Shown piece after piece: positions 27,816 through 37,904 of a stretch of DNA of 64,000 bases. Within the stretch, counting starts at the first letter, position 1. Each line of letters opens with the position of its first letter. Under the pieces are notes generated by a model. That model saw nothing but the letters and a program-made list of their open reading frames with translations, made no database searches and had not been told where the DNA came from. The translations under genes and the position numbers were made by a program. The stretch is from Pseudomonas yangonensis (GTDB lineage Bacteria; Pseudomonadota; Gammaproteobacteria; Pseudomonadales; Pseudomonadaceae): assembly GCF_009932725.1 (NCBI RefSeq), contig NZ_BLJU01000002.1, positions 186,001 to 250,000 of the forward strand. The letters are read 5' to 3'.

Positions 27816-28658
27816 TCAGCGCTTCAGACCTCCCAGGGTCAGCGGCATCTGGCGGTTCACATCCTTGTACAGCAGGTAGCGGAAGCGGCCCGGGCCGCCG
27901 GCGTAGCAGGCCTGCGGGCAGAAGGCGCGCAGCCACATGAAGTCGCCGGCTTCCACTTCGACCCAGTCCTGATTCAGGCGATACACCGCCTTGCCTTCCA
28001 GCACGTACAGGCCGTGTTCCATGACATGGGTTTCGGCGAAGGGGATCACGCCGCCCGGCTTGAAGTTGACGATGTTGACGTGCATGTCATGGCGCATGTC
28101 GCTGATCTCGACGAAGCGCGTGGTGCTCCAGCGGCCTTCGGTGCCGGGCATGACGATCGGCTCGATGTCCTGCTCGTGGGTGACGAAGGCTTCCGGATAG
28201 GACACGCCCTCAACCGGTTGATAGGCTTTGCGCAGCCAGTGGAAGCGTACGGCATCGCTGCTGTTGTTGCGCAGCGACCAGTCGCTTTCTGGCGGGATGA
28301 AGGCGTAGCTGCCCGGACGCAGGGCGTGCCGTGTGCCGTTCAGGGTCAGGTCGCAGGTGCCTTCGACGACGAAGATCACGCCTTCGGCGCTCGGGTCCAG
28401 TTCGGGCTTGTCGCTGCCACCGTTCGGGCCGACTTCGACGATGTATTGCGAGAAGGTTTCGGCGAAGCCGGTCAGCGGGCGGGCGATGACCCACATGCGC
28501 ATGTTGTCCCAGAACGGCAGGTGACTGGTGACGATGTCACGCATCACGCCCTTGGGGATCACGGCGTAGGCTTCGGTGAACATGGCGCGGTCGGTCAGCA
28601 GTTGGTCCTGACCGGGATGGCCGCCATGCGGGGCGTAGTAGTAGGGCGATTTGCTCAT
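27816..28658 (-). CDS. allE: (S)-Ureidoglycine aminohydrolase
   Basis: This enzyme releases ammonia from (S)-ureidoglycine to give (S)-ureidoglycolate in purine/allantoin breakdown. The 280-residue bicupin begins YYYAPHGGHPGQDQLLTDRAMFTEAY and has the C-terminal metal-binding cupin with HDMHVNIVNFKPGG, ETHVMEHGLYVLEGKAVYRL and DFMWLRAFCPQACYAGG, as in AllE/YlbA. It is divergent from a LysR-type regulator. No other allantoin genes are in the window, so it is either a stand-alone locus or detached from the main purine cluster. Confidence 0.9.
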   Translation of the reverse strand: MSKSPYYYAPHGGHPGQDQLLTDRAMFTEAYAVIPKGVMRDIVTSHLPFWDNMRMWVIARPLTGFAETFSQYIVEVGPNGGSDKPELDPSAEGVIFVVEGTCDLTLNGTRHALRPGSYAFIPPESDWSLRNNSSDAVRFHWLRKAYQPVEGVSYPEAFVTHEQDIEPIVMPGTEGRWSTTRFVEISDMRHDMHVNIVNFKPGGVIPFAETHVMEHGLYVLEGKAVYRLNQDWVEVEAGDFMWLRAFCPQACYAGGPGRFRYLLYKDVNRQMPLTLGGLKR

Positions 28659-28800
28659 CGAGAGAGTGCCTCGGCGGGTGGATGGCGCAGGGATGGCTCC
28701 CGGCGCGGAAACTGGCTCCCCTGCACTATAGGAATTCGCGACTGGATTCGGAAATTAAATAGTAGAATGCCTGTCAGTGGATTTCATGATGGGTGGCGGT

Positions 28801-29670
28801 ATGCTCGATCCAGTGCTTTTACGCAGTTTTCTCGCCGTGGTGCAGACCGGCGGCTTCACCCGCGCTGCGGCCAGCCTGCACCTGACCCAGTCCACTGTCA
28901 GCCAGCAGGTGCGGCGTCTGGAGGAGCAGCTTGGCGCCGAGCTGCTCGACCGCAGCGGCCGCTACGTGGTGACCACCACCGAGGGCGAGCGCCTGCTGGG
29001 TTACGCCAATCGCATCGTCGCGCTGATGGACGAAGCCATGCTGGCGCTGGGGCAAAGTGCGGTGGAGGGCGAGGTGCGCCTGGGCGTGCCGGACGATTTC
29101 GCCGCCAACAGCCTGACTCCCTATCTGGCCGATTTCGCCGATGCCCATCCGGGTATCCGCCTGGAGATCACCAGTGGCCTCAGTCACGACGTGTGGCGTG
29201 CGTTCAACGCCGGCGAGCTGGATCTGGCGCTGATCAAGCAGCGCGCCGGCAGCGCCAAGGGCCTGGCCAGCTGGGCCGAGCCGCTGGCCTGGCTCGACAG
29301 TCGTGCGCGACCGGTGCTGGCGCGCAATCCGGTGCCGCTGGCGGTGTTTCCGCCCAACGGCCTGTATCGCCTGGAGATGACCCATGCGCTGGATGCCATG
29401 GGCAAACCCTGGCGCATCGCCTATGTCAGCAGCAGCCTGCCCGGCGTCAGTGCCGCAGCCGAGGGCGGCCTGGGCCTGACCCTGCTGCCGCGCCGGTTGA
29501 TCACCAGCGAGCATCGCGAGCTGGGCGAGGCCGAAGGCTTCGCACCAGTAGCGCCGGTGGAGGTGGCGCTGCATGCGCGCAACCAGCTGCCCGGTTACGC
29601 GCGCGAATTGGCGGCAGCGCTGATCGAGGCTTGCGAAGGCATCATGAGCCCTACGCTTAGCTCCAGCTGA
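28801..29670 (+). CDS. LysR-family transcriptional regulator
   Basis: The 289-residue protein has an N-terminal winged HTH (LRSFLAVVQTGGFTRAAASLHLTQSTVSQQVRRLEEQLGAELLDR) and a periplasmic-binding-like effector domain (about 90-285). The chosen ATG at 28801 gives the family-typical start; in-frame ATGs at 28777 and 28789 are possible. It is divergent from the ureidoglycine aminohydrolase gene, which is its most likely target. Its 3' end overlaps the convergent HAD gene by 14 bases. Confidence 0.85.
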   Translation: MLDPVLLRSFLAVVQTGGFTRAAASLHLTQSTVSQQVRRLEEQLGAELLDRSGRYVVTTTEGERLLGYANRIVALMDEAMLALGQSAVEGEVRLGVPDDFAANSLTPYLADFADAHPGIRLEITSGLSHDVWRAFNAGELDLALIKQRAGSAKGLASWAEPLAWLDSRARPVLARNPVPLAVFPPNGLYRLEMTHALDAMGKPWRIAYVSSSLPGVSAAAEGGLGLTLLPRRLITSEHRELGEAEGFAPVAPVEVALHARNQLPGYARELAAALIEACEGIMSPTLSSS

Positions 29671-30309
29671 GGATCGGCCAGCCGGCTTGTTCGGCGTGGG
29701 CGCGCAGGGTCGGGTCGGGATTGACGGTGAACGGCTTGTCCACCAGTTGCAGCAGCGGCAGATCGTTGCGCGAGTCGGAATAGAAGCTGGCGCCGGCCAG
29801 GCTTTCATCCTGTTCGATCAACCAGCTTTCCAGGCGAATCACTTTGCCCTCGCGGTAGGTCAGCACGCCCTGGGTGCGCCCGCTGTAGAAGCCGTGCTGT
29901 AGCTCCAGGTCGATGGCCAAGACCTCGTCGATACCGAAGCGCTCGGCGATGGCGCTGACCAGGAAATGCGCCGAGGCGGAGATCACCAGCAGGCGGTCGC
30001 CAGCGGCGCGGTGCGCGGCCAGGGTGCGGCTGGCGTCGCTGTAGAAGATCGGCTCGATCACGTCCTCGACGAAGGGCTCGACCACATGGGCGACCTCTTC
30101 GGGCGTGCGGCCGACCAGCGGCGACAGGGTGAAGGTCATGTAGTCCTCCATGGCCAGGATGCCGGCGGCGTATCGGCGCATCAGCTCCTGCTCGTGGGCG
30201 ATGAAGGATTCGCCATCGGCCCAGCCGAGCTTGACCATTTCCTGGGTCCAGAGGCTGGCGCAATCGCCGTTGATCAGGGTTTCGTCGAGATCGAAGATCG
30301 CCAGAGCCA

Positions 30310-30310
<1 letters not shown>
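29657..30310 (-). CDS. HAD-IB family phosphatase (SerB/CicA-like)
   Basis: The 217-residue cytosolic protein has HAD motif I FDLDETLINGDC, motif II LLVISASAHFLV, the lysine region REGKVIRLESWL, and motif IV YSDSRNDLPLLQLV. The alpha-helical cap between motifs I and II marks the IB group, which dephosphorylates small phosphomonoesters such as phosphoserine. It starts at the ATG that overlaps the ABC-ATPase stop (TGATG), so it is the last gene of the importer operon. Hydrolysis of the imported phosphate ester or of its product is the natural inference. Confidence 0.8.
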
Positions 30311-31292
<982 letters not shown>

Positions 31293-31296
<4 letters not shown>

Positions 31297-32087
31297 GACT
31301 TGTCCTTGTTCAGACGGTTGGCCGCCCAGGTCATCAGCAGCACGAACATGAAATAGGAGATCACCAGGGCGCTGGTGAAATGGCCGCTGTCGTTGCGCAT
31401 GTTGTACAGGTACACCTGCAGCGTTTCGTAGCGGCTGCCCACCAGCAGGTTGGCGAAGACGAACTCGCCGAACAGGAAGCTGAAGGACAGGAACACCGAG
31501 ACCATCAGGCCCTTGCGCAGATTTGGCAGCACCACCAGGAAGGCCGCGCGCCAGGTGCTGGCGCCGAGCAGGTGGGCGGCGTCCATCAGGTCGCGCAGGT
31601 TTATCGCCTGCAGGTTGTTGGTGATGGCGCGGTACATGAAGGGCAGGGCGATGGTGAAGTAGCAGCCGATCAGGATCCACGGCGTACCGAGGATCGGCAG
31701 CGGACCTGCCGCGAACAACTGCATCAGGCCCACCGAGGACACCACCGGCGGAATGGCGAACGGCAGCAGGATCAGCACGTTCATCAGCGCGTCGAGCTTG
31801 GGGAAGTGGTAGTTGACCACGAACAGCAGCGGCAGGATCAGCAGCAGCGACAACGCCAGGGCGCCGAAGCACACCAGCAGCGAGCGGCCGAAGGCAGCGA
31901 GAAAGCGCGCATCGCTCCACAGCGCCACGTACCACTTGAAGGTGAAGCCGTTGGGCAGGATGGTCGCCGACCAACTGGTGGACAGCGAGTAGACCAGCGT
32001 GCCGAGCAACGGCAACAGCAGGATCAGAAACAGCAGGTAGACCACTAGTTGGTGGAACAGCGGCGAGCGTTTTTCAGCGGGCGACAT
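31293..32087 (-). CDS. ABC importer permease (second)
   Basis: The 264-residue inner-membrane protein has six predicted helices and the EAA loop, DLMDAAHLLGASTWRAAFLVVLPNLRKGL, near residues 165-195. It overlaps the first permease by 14 bases and the ATPase by four. It belongs to the family of paired permeases used for iron, polyamine and 2-aminoethylphosphonate-type importers. Confidence 0.87.
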
Positions 32088-32916
32088 GGTAGCTCCGGCG
32101 CAGCAGCCAATGGTGGACGATGGTGATCAGGGTCATCATGCCGACCAGCACCATCGCCAGCGCGCTGGCCATGTTCGGGTCAAGGAAGATGTCGCCGGAA
32201 ACCATCGACGCGATACGGATCGGCAGGATGTTGAAGTTGCCGGTGGTCAGCGCGTACACCGTGGCGTAGGCGCCCAGGGCATTGGCCAGGAGGATGACGA
32301 AGGTGCCGAACAGCGCCGGGGTCAGCACCGGCAGGCCGATATGCCGCCAGAACTGCCAGGTATTGGCGCCGAGCAGTTCGGCCGACTCGCGCCAGTCCTC
32401 GCGCAGGGCGTCGAAGGCCGGGTAGAGCAGCAGCACGCCGAGGGGAATCTGGAAGTAGGTGTAGAGCACGATCAGGCCGGTCTTGGAGTAGAGGTTGAAG
32501 TCCTCGATCACCCCCATCTGCTTGAGCAGGATGGTCAGAGCGCCGTTGAAGCCAAGCAGGATGATGAAGGCGAAGGCCAGCGGCACCCCGGAGAAGTTGC
32601 TGGTCATGTTGGAAAACGCCATGACGAAGTCGCGCAGGCGGCTGCTGACCTGGCGCAGCGAATAGCTGCCGATGATGGCGACGACGATGCCGAACAGGCT
32701 CGACCAGAAGGCGACTTCCAGACTGTGGCGCATGGCCTGGCGATAGAACGCCGAGGAAAACGCCTGCTGGAAATTGCCCAGACCCCAGCCTTCGGCAGTG
32801 TTCAGGCTGTTGCTCGCCACCCAGGCCAGTGGCGCGATCTGGAAGGCGAAGAAGAACAGGGCGAAGGGCACCAGGCACAGCAGTGCCCAACCCTTGCTGG
32901 AGATGGTGGACTTCAT
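32074..32916 (-). CDS. ABC importer permease (first)
   Basis: The 280-residue inner-membrane protein has six hydrophobic helices and an EAA loop, EDWRESAELLGANTWQFWRHIGLPVLTPALFG, near residues 165-195. The ATG at 32914-32916 (MKSTISSKGWALL) is used because it overlaps the end of the phosphatase gene by four bases; the upstream extension would lie inside that gene. It pairs with the second permease. Confidence 0.87.
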   Translation of the reverse strand: MKSTISSKGWALLCLVPFALFFFAFQIAPLAWVASNSLNTAEGWGLGNFQQAFSSAFYRQAMRHSLEVAFWSSLFGIVVAIIGSYSLRQVSSRLRDFVMAFSNMTSNFSGVPLAFAFIILLGFNGALTILLKQMGVIEDFNLYSKTGLIVLYTYFQIPLGVLLLYPAFDALREDWRESAELLGANTWQFWRHIGLPVLTPALFGTFVILLANALGAYATVYALTTGNFNILPIRIASMVSGDIFLDPNMASALAMVLVGMMTLITIVHHWLLRRSYHVAR

Positions 32917-33719
32917 GCGAGCAGCTCCCTGCACCAGGGTTTGTCGTGGGCCGCGCCGAGCAGCTGGCAGAGGGTGCCGCACAGCTCGGTCTGCTGCGGG
33001 CGGGCCGCCGGGTCGAGGCTGAAGGCGCTGCCGAGGACGATCAGCGGTACCTCGCGTTCTTCCGGCAGCAGGCCGTTGTGGCTGCGGTCGGTGTTCATGC
33101 CGTGATCGGCGGTCACCAGGATCTGGTAACCGGCGTCGAGCCAGGTCTGGATGTACTCAGCCAGCAGCACGTCGGCCATGCGCGCAGCGTTGCGGTATCG
33201 CGGGCTGTCGAGGCCGTGCTTGTGGCCGGCATCGTCGATGTTCATCGGGTGCACCAGCAGCAGGTTCGGCGCGTGAAGCCGGCGCAGGCTTTCGGCATCG
33301 GCGAACAGGTGCGAGTCCGGGTAATGGTCGGCGTAATAGAAGTGGCCGTGCTGGATCGGCAGCGACGGTTCAAAGGTATGGCGGTCGCGGGCGGCGACGA
33401 AGGGCGCGCGGTTGTACAGCTCGCTGACCCAATGATAGGCCGCGGCGGCGGTCGTCAGGCCGGCGTCACGGGCGTAGTGGAAGACGCTGCGCTGATTCGA
33501 CAGGCGCACCACATCGTTGTGCACGATGCCGCTGTCGATGGGCGCCACGCCGGTGAGGATGCATTCGTAGAGCGGGCGGGACAGTGCCGGCAGTGCGCAG
33601 TCGAGCTTGTACAGCGCAGCGCGCCCGGCCTGGCAGTAAGCCAACAGGTGGCCCAGCGCATGCTGGGCCACCTGATAGCTCAGGCCATCCAGTACCACCA
33701 GGATGACGTTGTGTTTCAT
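32913..33719 (-). CDS. Alkaline phosphatase / nucleotide pyrophosphatase superfamily protein
   Basis: The 268-residue protein begins MKHNVILVVLDGLSYQVAQHALGHL, where the Asp is a typical metal ligand. It has CILTGVAPIDSGIVHND with Thr as the probable nucleophile, HPMNIDDAGHKHGLDSP, and TADHGMNTDRSHNG near residue 200, so the two-metal site of the family is complete. No signal peptide is seen, so it should act in the cytosol on an imported phosphodiester, phosphomonoester or phosphonate-derived compound. It is the second gene of the importer operon. Confidence 0.82.
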   Translation of the reverse strand: MKHNVILVVLDGLSYQVAQHALGHLLAYCQAGRAALYKLDCALPALSRPLYECILTGVAPIDSGIVHNDVVRLSNQRSVFHYARDAGLTTAAAAYHWVSELYNRAPFVAARDRHTFEPSLPIQHGHFYYADHYPDSHLFADAESLRRLHAPNLLLVHPMNIDDAGHKHGLDSPRYRNAARMADVLLAEYIQTWLDAGYQILVTADHGMNTDRSHNGLLPEEREVPLIVLGSAFSLDPAARPQQTELCGTLCQLLGAAHDKPWCRELLA

Positions 33720-33737
33720 GGGTTTCTCTCGTTCGGT

Positions 33738-34007
33738 CGTAGCCCGGATGCAATCCGGGGCATTTTCTGCAATTGCCCCTGACGCTACTCACTTAACCTG
33801 TGCGCGATCAGCTCCCCTCTCCCATTTATTGGGGGCACGCCTAGTGGAGAGGGCCTGGGGGAGAGGGCAGAACATAGCGAGGTCGCCCGTTTTCCCCTCT
33901 CCGAACGCGGCCCGCCCTAACCCTCTCCCCTGAGGGGCGAGGGGACTGATCGTGGTCAGTCACTCTTATGTGAACACGCCCTCGGATTTCATCCGGGCTA
34001 CGGATCA
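33738..34007. repeat. REP-bounded intergenic segment inside the importer operon
   Basis: The 305-base gap between the binding-protein gene and the phosphatase gene starts with GTAGCCCGGATGCAATCCGG (33739) and ends with the inverted GGATTTCATCCGGGCTACGG (33988). Inside are CCCTCTCC/GGAGAGGG-type palindromes (33815-33865 and 33893-33945). No gene is visible. The structure may stabilise the upstream binding-protein message or partly terminate transcription. Confidence 0.6.
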
Positions 34008-34024
34008 ATGGTGTCGCGGCCGCA

Positions 34025-35083
34025 TCAATTCATATTGATGATCACGTGCTCCTGCCACAGACGCGGCAGGGCCTTGGAGGTGGCTTCCCAGGCGGCGGCA
34101 TCCTTGATCGGCTGGACCTTGGCGTACTGCTCTTGCGGCAGCAGCTTGGCCTGCACCTCGGCCGGCATGTCGATATGCTCGGCGCGAATCGGGCGGGCGT
34201 GGCCCTTGGCGAGATTGATCTGCCCGGCATCGCTCAAGATGTATTCGCGGGTGAGCTTGGCGGCGTTGGGGTTCTTCGCCCACTTGTTGATGATGGTGCT
34301 GTAGCCGGAGATCACCGAACCGTCGGACGGGATCAGCACCTCGAAGCGCTCGGGGTCGATCTGGTCGCGGTAGGACAGGCCGTTGAAGTCCCAGACCACG
34401 CCGACTTCCACTTCACCTTTTTCCAATGTCTGGATGGTCGGGTTGGCCAGCGACAGGCGGCGCTGCTTGGCCAGGTCGGCGTACAGGTCCAGCGCCGGCT
34501 GGATGTTGCTCTCGTTGCCACCCAGGGCGATGGCCGCGGCCAGTACGCCGTTGGTGGCCTGCGCGGCGGTGCTGACGTCACCGGCGGCGACCTTGTAGGT
34601 CCCGGTTTTCAGATCGGCCCAGGAACGTGGAATATCCTTGACCAGCTGCTTGTTGACGATGAAGGCGATGGAACCGGTGTAGGCCAGCATCCAGTGGCCG
34701 TCCTTGTCCTTGGCCCAGTCCGGAATCTGCTCCCAGGTGCTCGGCTTGTAAGGCTGGGTCACGCCCTGCTGCACGGCGATGGGGCCGAAGGCGGCGCCGA
34801 CGTCACCGATATCGGCGGTGGCGTTTTCCTTCTCGGCGGCGAACTTGGCGATTTCCTGCGCCGAGCTCATGTCGGTGTCCTGGTGCTTGAGGCCGTATAG
34901 TTTGGCCAGATCGGCCCAGGTGTCTTTCCAGTTGGCCCAGCTGTCGGGCATCCCCACGCTATTCACCGCGCCCTCGGCGCGTGCGGCCTTTTCCAGGGCC
35001 TGCAAGTCGGTGCCTTCGGCCATGGCGGAGGTCGCCAGAGCGATGGCCGAGCCCATCAGTGAAGCCAGCAGCAGTTGTTTCAT
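34025..35083 (-). CDS. Periplasmic substrate-binding protein of the ABC importer
   Basis: The 352-residue protein has a signal peptide (MKQLLLASLMGSAIALATSAMA) and the two-lobed fold of extracellular solute-binding family 1, with LEKAARAEGAVNSVGMPDSWANW at the front and sequences such as YTGSIAFIVNKQ and SWADLKTG typical of iron- and aminoethylphosphonate-type binders. It is the first gene of the six-gene operon and divergent from a GntR/UTRA regulator. The ligand cannot be read from sequence; the two phosphatase-like enzymes downstream point to an organophosphorus compound. Confidence 0.85.
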   Translation of the reverse strand: MKQLLLASLMGSAIALATSAMAEGTDLQALEKAARAEGAVNSVGMPDSWANWKDTWADLAKLYGLKHQDTDMSSAQEIAKFAAEKENATADIGDVGAAFGPIAVQQGVTQPYKPSTWEQIPDWAKDKDGHWMLAYTGSIAFIVNKQLVKDIPRSWADLKTGTYKVAAGDVSTAAQATNGVLAAAIALGGNESNIQPALDLYADLAKQRRLSLANPTIQTLEKGEVEVGVVWDFNGLSYRDQIDPERFEVLIPSDGSVISGYSTIINKWAKNPNAAKLTREYILSDAGQINLAKGHARPIRAEHIDMPAEVQAKLLPQEQYAKVQPIKDAAAWEATSKALPRLWQEHVIINMN

Positions 35084-35112
35084 TGGAAACTCCTTTGCAG
35101 TGAGAGTGTTGG

Positions 35113-35383
35113 TCTAGATCAGCAATACCCGAGCCAATCTAGGCGCCTTCGATGACAGTTTTATGTCCGGCCACCAGTGGCAGATGTCCAGGTGCAGCCG
35201 GCCGGTGCGCTTCACAAGCGTAGACCATGGATAAGTGGCTGATTTGCTGGGCTGTGAGTAAGCATGTCGGTGGCATGGGGCGTGCTTGCAGCAGAGTTGT
35301 CATCTATCAGTCATCTAGACTGCCTAGTCTTGTAACCCGTCTGAGCGAGCGATTTTGCCCCTTCATGGGGCTGGACTAGTCCA
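35113..35383. promoter_or_regulatory. Divergent control region with CTAG-containing palindromes
   Basis: The 314-base spacer between the binding-protein gene and the GntR gene has no gene. It holds TCTAGA (35113), an AGACT-GCCT-AGTCT inverted repeat (35317-35330) and a perfect 12-base palindrome TGGACTAGTCCA (35372-35383) just before the regulator's ribosome-binding site. CTAG is rare in such genomes, so four copies here suggest operators for the adjacent regulator. Confidence 0.4.
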
Positions 35384-35397
35384 AATGGGAGAAACTG

Positions 35398-36114
35398 ATG
35401 CGCGAAGAAGTGCCGCGGGCTGTCACCATCATCTGCCGCGCCTTGCAGGAGCAGATCGACCGGGGCCTGTTGCCCTCCGGCAGCAAGTTGCCGGCCGAGC
35501 GCAAGCTCAGCGAGTTGTTCGATACCACGCGCATCACCCTGCGCGAGGCACTTGGCCAGCTGGAAGCCCAGGGGCTGGTCTATCGGGAGGAGCGCCGCGG
35601 CTGGTTCGTTTCACCGACGCGGGTCGCCTACAACCCGCTGGTTCGTACTCACTTTCACGCCATGGTCGCGGAACAGGGGCGGGTGCCGGCTACCGAAGTG
35701 CTGAGCGCCAGGCTGATGCCGGCCAGCGCGCAAATCTGCCAGGTGCTGGAGTTGCCGGCGCTGTCGAGTGTCTATCAGGTATGCCGCGCGCGGCGCATCG
35801 ACGGACGCCTGGTGCTGTATGTCGAGCACTATCTCAACCCGGCCTATTTCCCCGGTATCCTCGAGTTCGACCTGACCCGCTCGCTGACCGATCTCTACGC
35901 CAGCGAGTACGGTATTCACTACGGACGCGTGCGCTTCGACATGGTGCCCACCGCGTTGCATGCCGAAGCTGCGGCCAGCCTCAAGGTGGCGCCGGGCAGC
36001 CCGGCGCTGCGCATCACCCGGGTCAACCGCGACCAACACGGGCGCATCATCGATTGCGATCTGGAGTTTTGGCGCCATGACGCCATTCACGTCAGCGTCG
36101 AAGTGCCTGAGTAG
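35398..36114 (+). CDS. GntR-family regulator with UTRA domain (PhnF/HutC type)
   Basis: The 238-residue protein has an N-terminal winged HTH (LPSGSKLPAERKLSELFDTTRITLREALGQLEAQGLVYREERRGWFV) and a UTRA effector domain (about 80-235) with VCRARRIDGRLVLYVEHYLNP and RITRVNRDQHGRIIDCDLEFWRHDAI. UTRA regulators of the PhnF/PhnR type bind phosphonates, sugar phosphates or amino-acid derivatives. It is divergent from the importer operon, so it probably represses or activates it in response to the ligand. GGGAGAAACTG precedes the ATG. Confidence 0.87.
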   Translation: MREEVPRAVTIICRALQEQIDRGLLPSGSKLPAERKLSELFDTTRITLREALGQLEAQGLVYREERRGWFVSPTRVAYNPLVRTHFHAMVAEQGRVPATEVLSARLMPASAQICQVLELPALSSVYQVCRARRIDGRLVLYVEHYLNPAYFPGILEFDLTRSLTDLYASEYGIHYGRVRFDMVPTALHAEAAASLKVAPGSPALRITRVNRDQHGRIIDCDLEFWRHDAIHVSVEVPE

Positions 36115-36275
36115 ATCGTGCCGCGCGGCGCGCGGGTTGCCGCATAGAACAGAAGTCGATGGGCAGGGCGCACCTTACCATTCGTCGCCTTGATCGATAT
36201 TTTTCCCGCCGATGTCGAAAGCCCCCCGCCGCATTCGACTATCCAGTACCCACTGCACAGGAACTGGAGCGCGCC

Positions 36276-36638
36276 ATGAAATACCTCTGCCTCGTCTACG
36301 CCAACGAACAGGAGCTGCACAGCTCCCCCGACAGCCCGCATGACAGCGAATGCTTCGCCTACGCCAATGCAGTACAGGAGAGCGGGCGCATGCTCGCTGC
36401 CGAGGCGCTGCAGTCGGTGCAGACCGCCACCACCGTGCGCATGCGCGGCGGCAAGCTGGCGATCACCGACGGCCCCTTCGCCGAGACCAAGGAGCAACTG
36501 GCAGGCTTCTACCTGATCGAGGCGCGTGACCTCAACGAAGCGATTCAACTTGCCGGTCACATACCAGGCGCCCGGGTTGGCTGCGTGGAGGTGCGTCCGG
36601 TTCGTCAACTGGATATCGACCCGGCCGCTCAGCACTGA
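36276..36638 (+). CDS. YciI/DGPF-domain protein
   Basis: The 120-residue cytosolic protein carries the DGPFAETKEQLAGFYLIEA signature of the YCII-related DGPF group, a ferredoxin-like fold of unknown activity that is often encoded next to ECF sigma factors. None is present here. The ATG at 36276 follows GGAG; the upstream extension is unlikely. It is the first of three closely spaced genes of small stress- or detoxification-type proteins. Confidence 0.82.
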   Translation: MKYLCLVYANEQELHSSPDSPHDSECFAYANAVQESGRMLAAEALQSVQTATTVRMRGGKLAITDGPFAETKEQLAGFYLIEARDLNEAIQLAGHIPGARVGCVEVRPVRQLDIDPAAQH

Positions 36639-36669
36639 ACCGTCATCGCCCTGTTTCAGGAGAATCGTC

Positions 36670-37452
36670 ATGGACCGTCGCTATATCCCCGAGGTTGCCA
36701 CACGTGAGCAATGGCTTGCCGCACGCAAGGCCCTGCTCGAACAGGAAAAGGCGCTGACCCGTCAGCGCGATGCGCTGAACCGCGCCCGCCGTGCCCTGCC
36801 CATGGTGCTGGTGGAAGAGGATTACCGCTTCGATGGCCCGCAGGGCGAAGTCGGTTTGCAAGCGCTATTCCACGGGCGCAGCCAGTTGATCGTCTACCAC
36901 TTCATGTACCACATGGATCGCGGCGAGGGCTGCGATGGCTGTTCCTGCCTGGTGGACAACATCGGCCATCAGGCCCATCTGCATGCCCGTGACACCAACC
37001 TGGTGCTGGTCTCGCGCGCGCCGTTGGCTGATCTCGAAGCGTTCAAGCGGCGCATGGGCTGGACCCTGCCCTGGTACAGCTCCTACGGCAGCCGCTTCAA
37101 CTACGACTACCACGCCACCACCGACGAGCAGGTCGCGCCGGTCGAGTACAACTACCGCGACAAGGACGAGCTGCAGCGCCTGGGCCTGACCTATCACATC
37201 CAGGGCGAGCAGCCCGGCGTTAGTGTGTTCCTGCGTGAGGGCGGGCGCATCTATCACACCTACTCAACCTATGGTCGAGGCGTGGAGATCCTGATGAGCA
37301 GTTTTCATTTCCTCGATTTCACGCCCTTCGGCCGTGGCGAAGGCTGGGACGGCATGCCCGACCTGGACGGCAAGGGGCGCAACTGGACGCGCCTGCATGA
37401 CGAATACGAGCACGCTGCGCCCACCCACGACTGCTGCGGCCACAAGGCCTGA
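36670..37452 (+). CDS. DUF899 thioredoxin-like family protein
   Basis: The 260-residue protein matches the DUF899 family: QWLAARKALLEQEKALTRQRDALNRARRALP at the start, then a thioredoxin-like core with LIVYHFMYHMDRGEGCDGCSCLVDN, where CDGC takes the place of the redox motif. WTLPWYSSYGSRFNYDY and a histidine/cysteine-rich tail (HAAPTHDCCGHKA) follow. The reaction is unknown. It lies 31 bases after the YciI gene and 20 bases before the SnoaL-like gene, so the three are probably cotranscribed. Confidence 0.83.
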   Translation: MDRRYIPEVATREQWLAARKALLEQEKALTRQRDALNRARRALPMVLVEEDYRFDGPQGEVGLQALFHGRSQLIVYHFMYHMDRGEGCDGCSCLVDNIGHQAHLHARDTNLVLVSRAPLADLEAFKRRMGWTLPWYSSYGSRFNYDYHATTDEQVAPVEYNYRDKDELQRLGLTYHIQGEQPGVSVFLREGGRIYHTYSTYGRGVEILMSSFHFLDFTPFGRGEGWDGMPDLDGKGRNWTRLHDEYEHAAPTHDCCGHKA

Positions 37453-37472
37453 ACTTAGCTAAGGAGAACCCC

Positions 37473-37895
37473 ATGAGTCAGCACGAACTGCAAGACGCAC
37501 TGAACAGCTGGACCGAAGCCTGCCGCAGCAAGGACGTGGCGCGCATCATGAGTCACTACGTCGAGGACCTGGTGTCCTATGACGCCGTAGGTCCCTTGCG
37601 CTTTCAGGGACGCCCGGCGTACCAGGCACATTGGCAGGCCTGCATGGAGATGTGCAGCGGCCCGGGGATGTTCGAGCCGCATGAGCCGACGTTCAACGCC
37701 AGCGGTGATCTGGGCGTGACCCACTACCTGCTGCACTGCGGCGGCAGCAATGACAAGGGCGAGCTGGAAACCTGCTGGATGCGCGTCACCCAGTGCCTGC
37801 GCCGCCAGGGCGGCCGCTGGCTGATCTTCCACGAGCATTTCTCGGCGCCCTGCGACATGGAAAGCGGCAAGGCGCTGTTTGACCTTCAACCTTGA
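37473..37895 (+). CDS. SnoaL-like / nuclear transport factor 2 fold protein
   Basis: The 140-residue protein has the pattern of the SnoaL/DUF4440 group: DALNSWTEACRSKDVARIMSHYVEDLVSYDAVGPL at the start, and CWMRVTQCLRRQGGRWLIFHEHFSAP at the end. Members are small cone-shaped enzymes or binding proteins (isomerases, cyclases, hydrolases). AAGGAG precedes the ATG. It ends the YciI/DUF899/SnoaL operon and converges with the Sel1 lipoprotein gene. Confidence 0.82.
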   Translation: MSQHELQDALNSWTEACRSKDVARIMSHYVEDLVSYDAVGPLRFQGRPAYQAHWQACMEMCSGPGMFEPHEPTFNASGDLGVTHYLLHCGGSNDKGELETCWMRVTQCLRRQGGRWLIFHEHFSAPCDMESGKALFDLQP

Positions 37896-37904
37896 CCGTT
37901 CGAC

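Noticed and set aside
27567..29660. 697-codon frame spanning the AraC, allE and LysR genes
   Set aside because: It runs across three real genes on both strands in other frames; not a gene.
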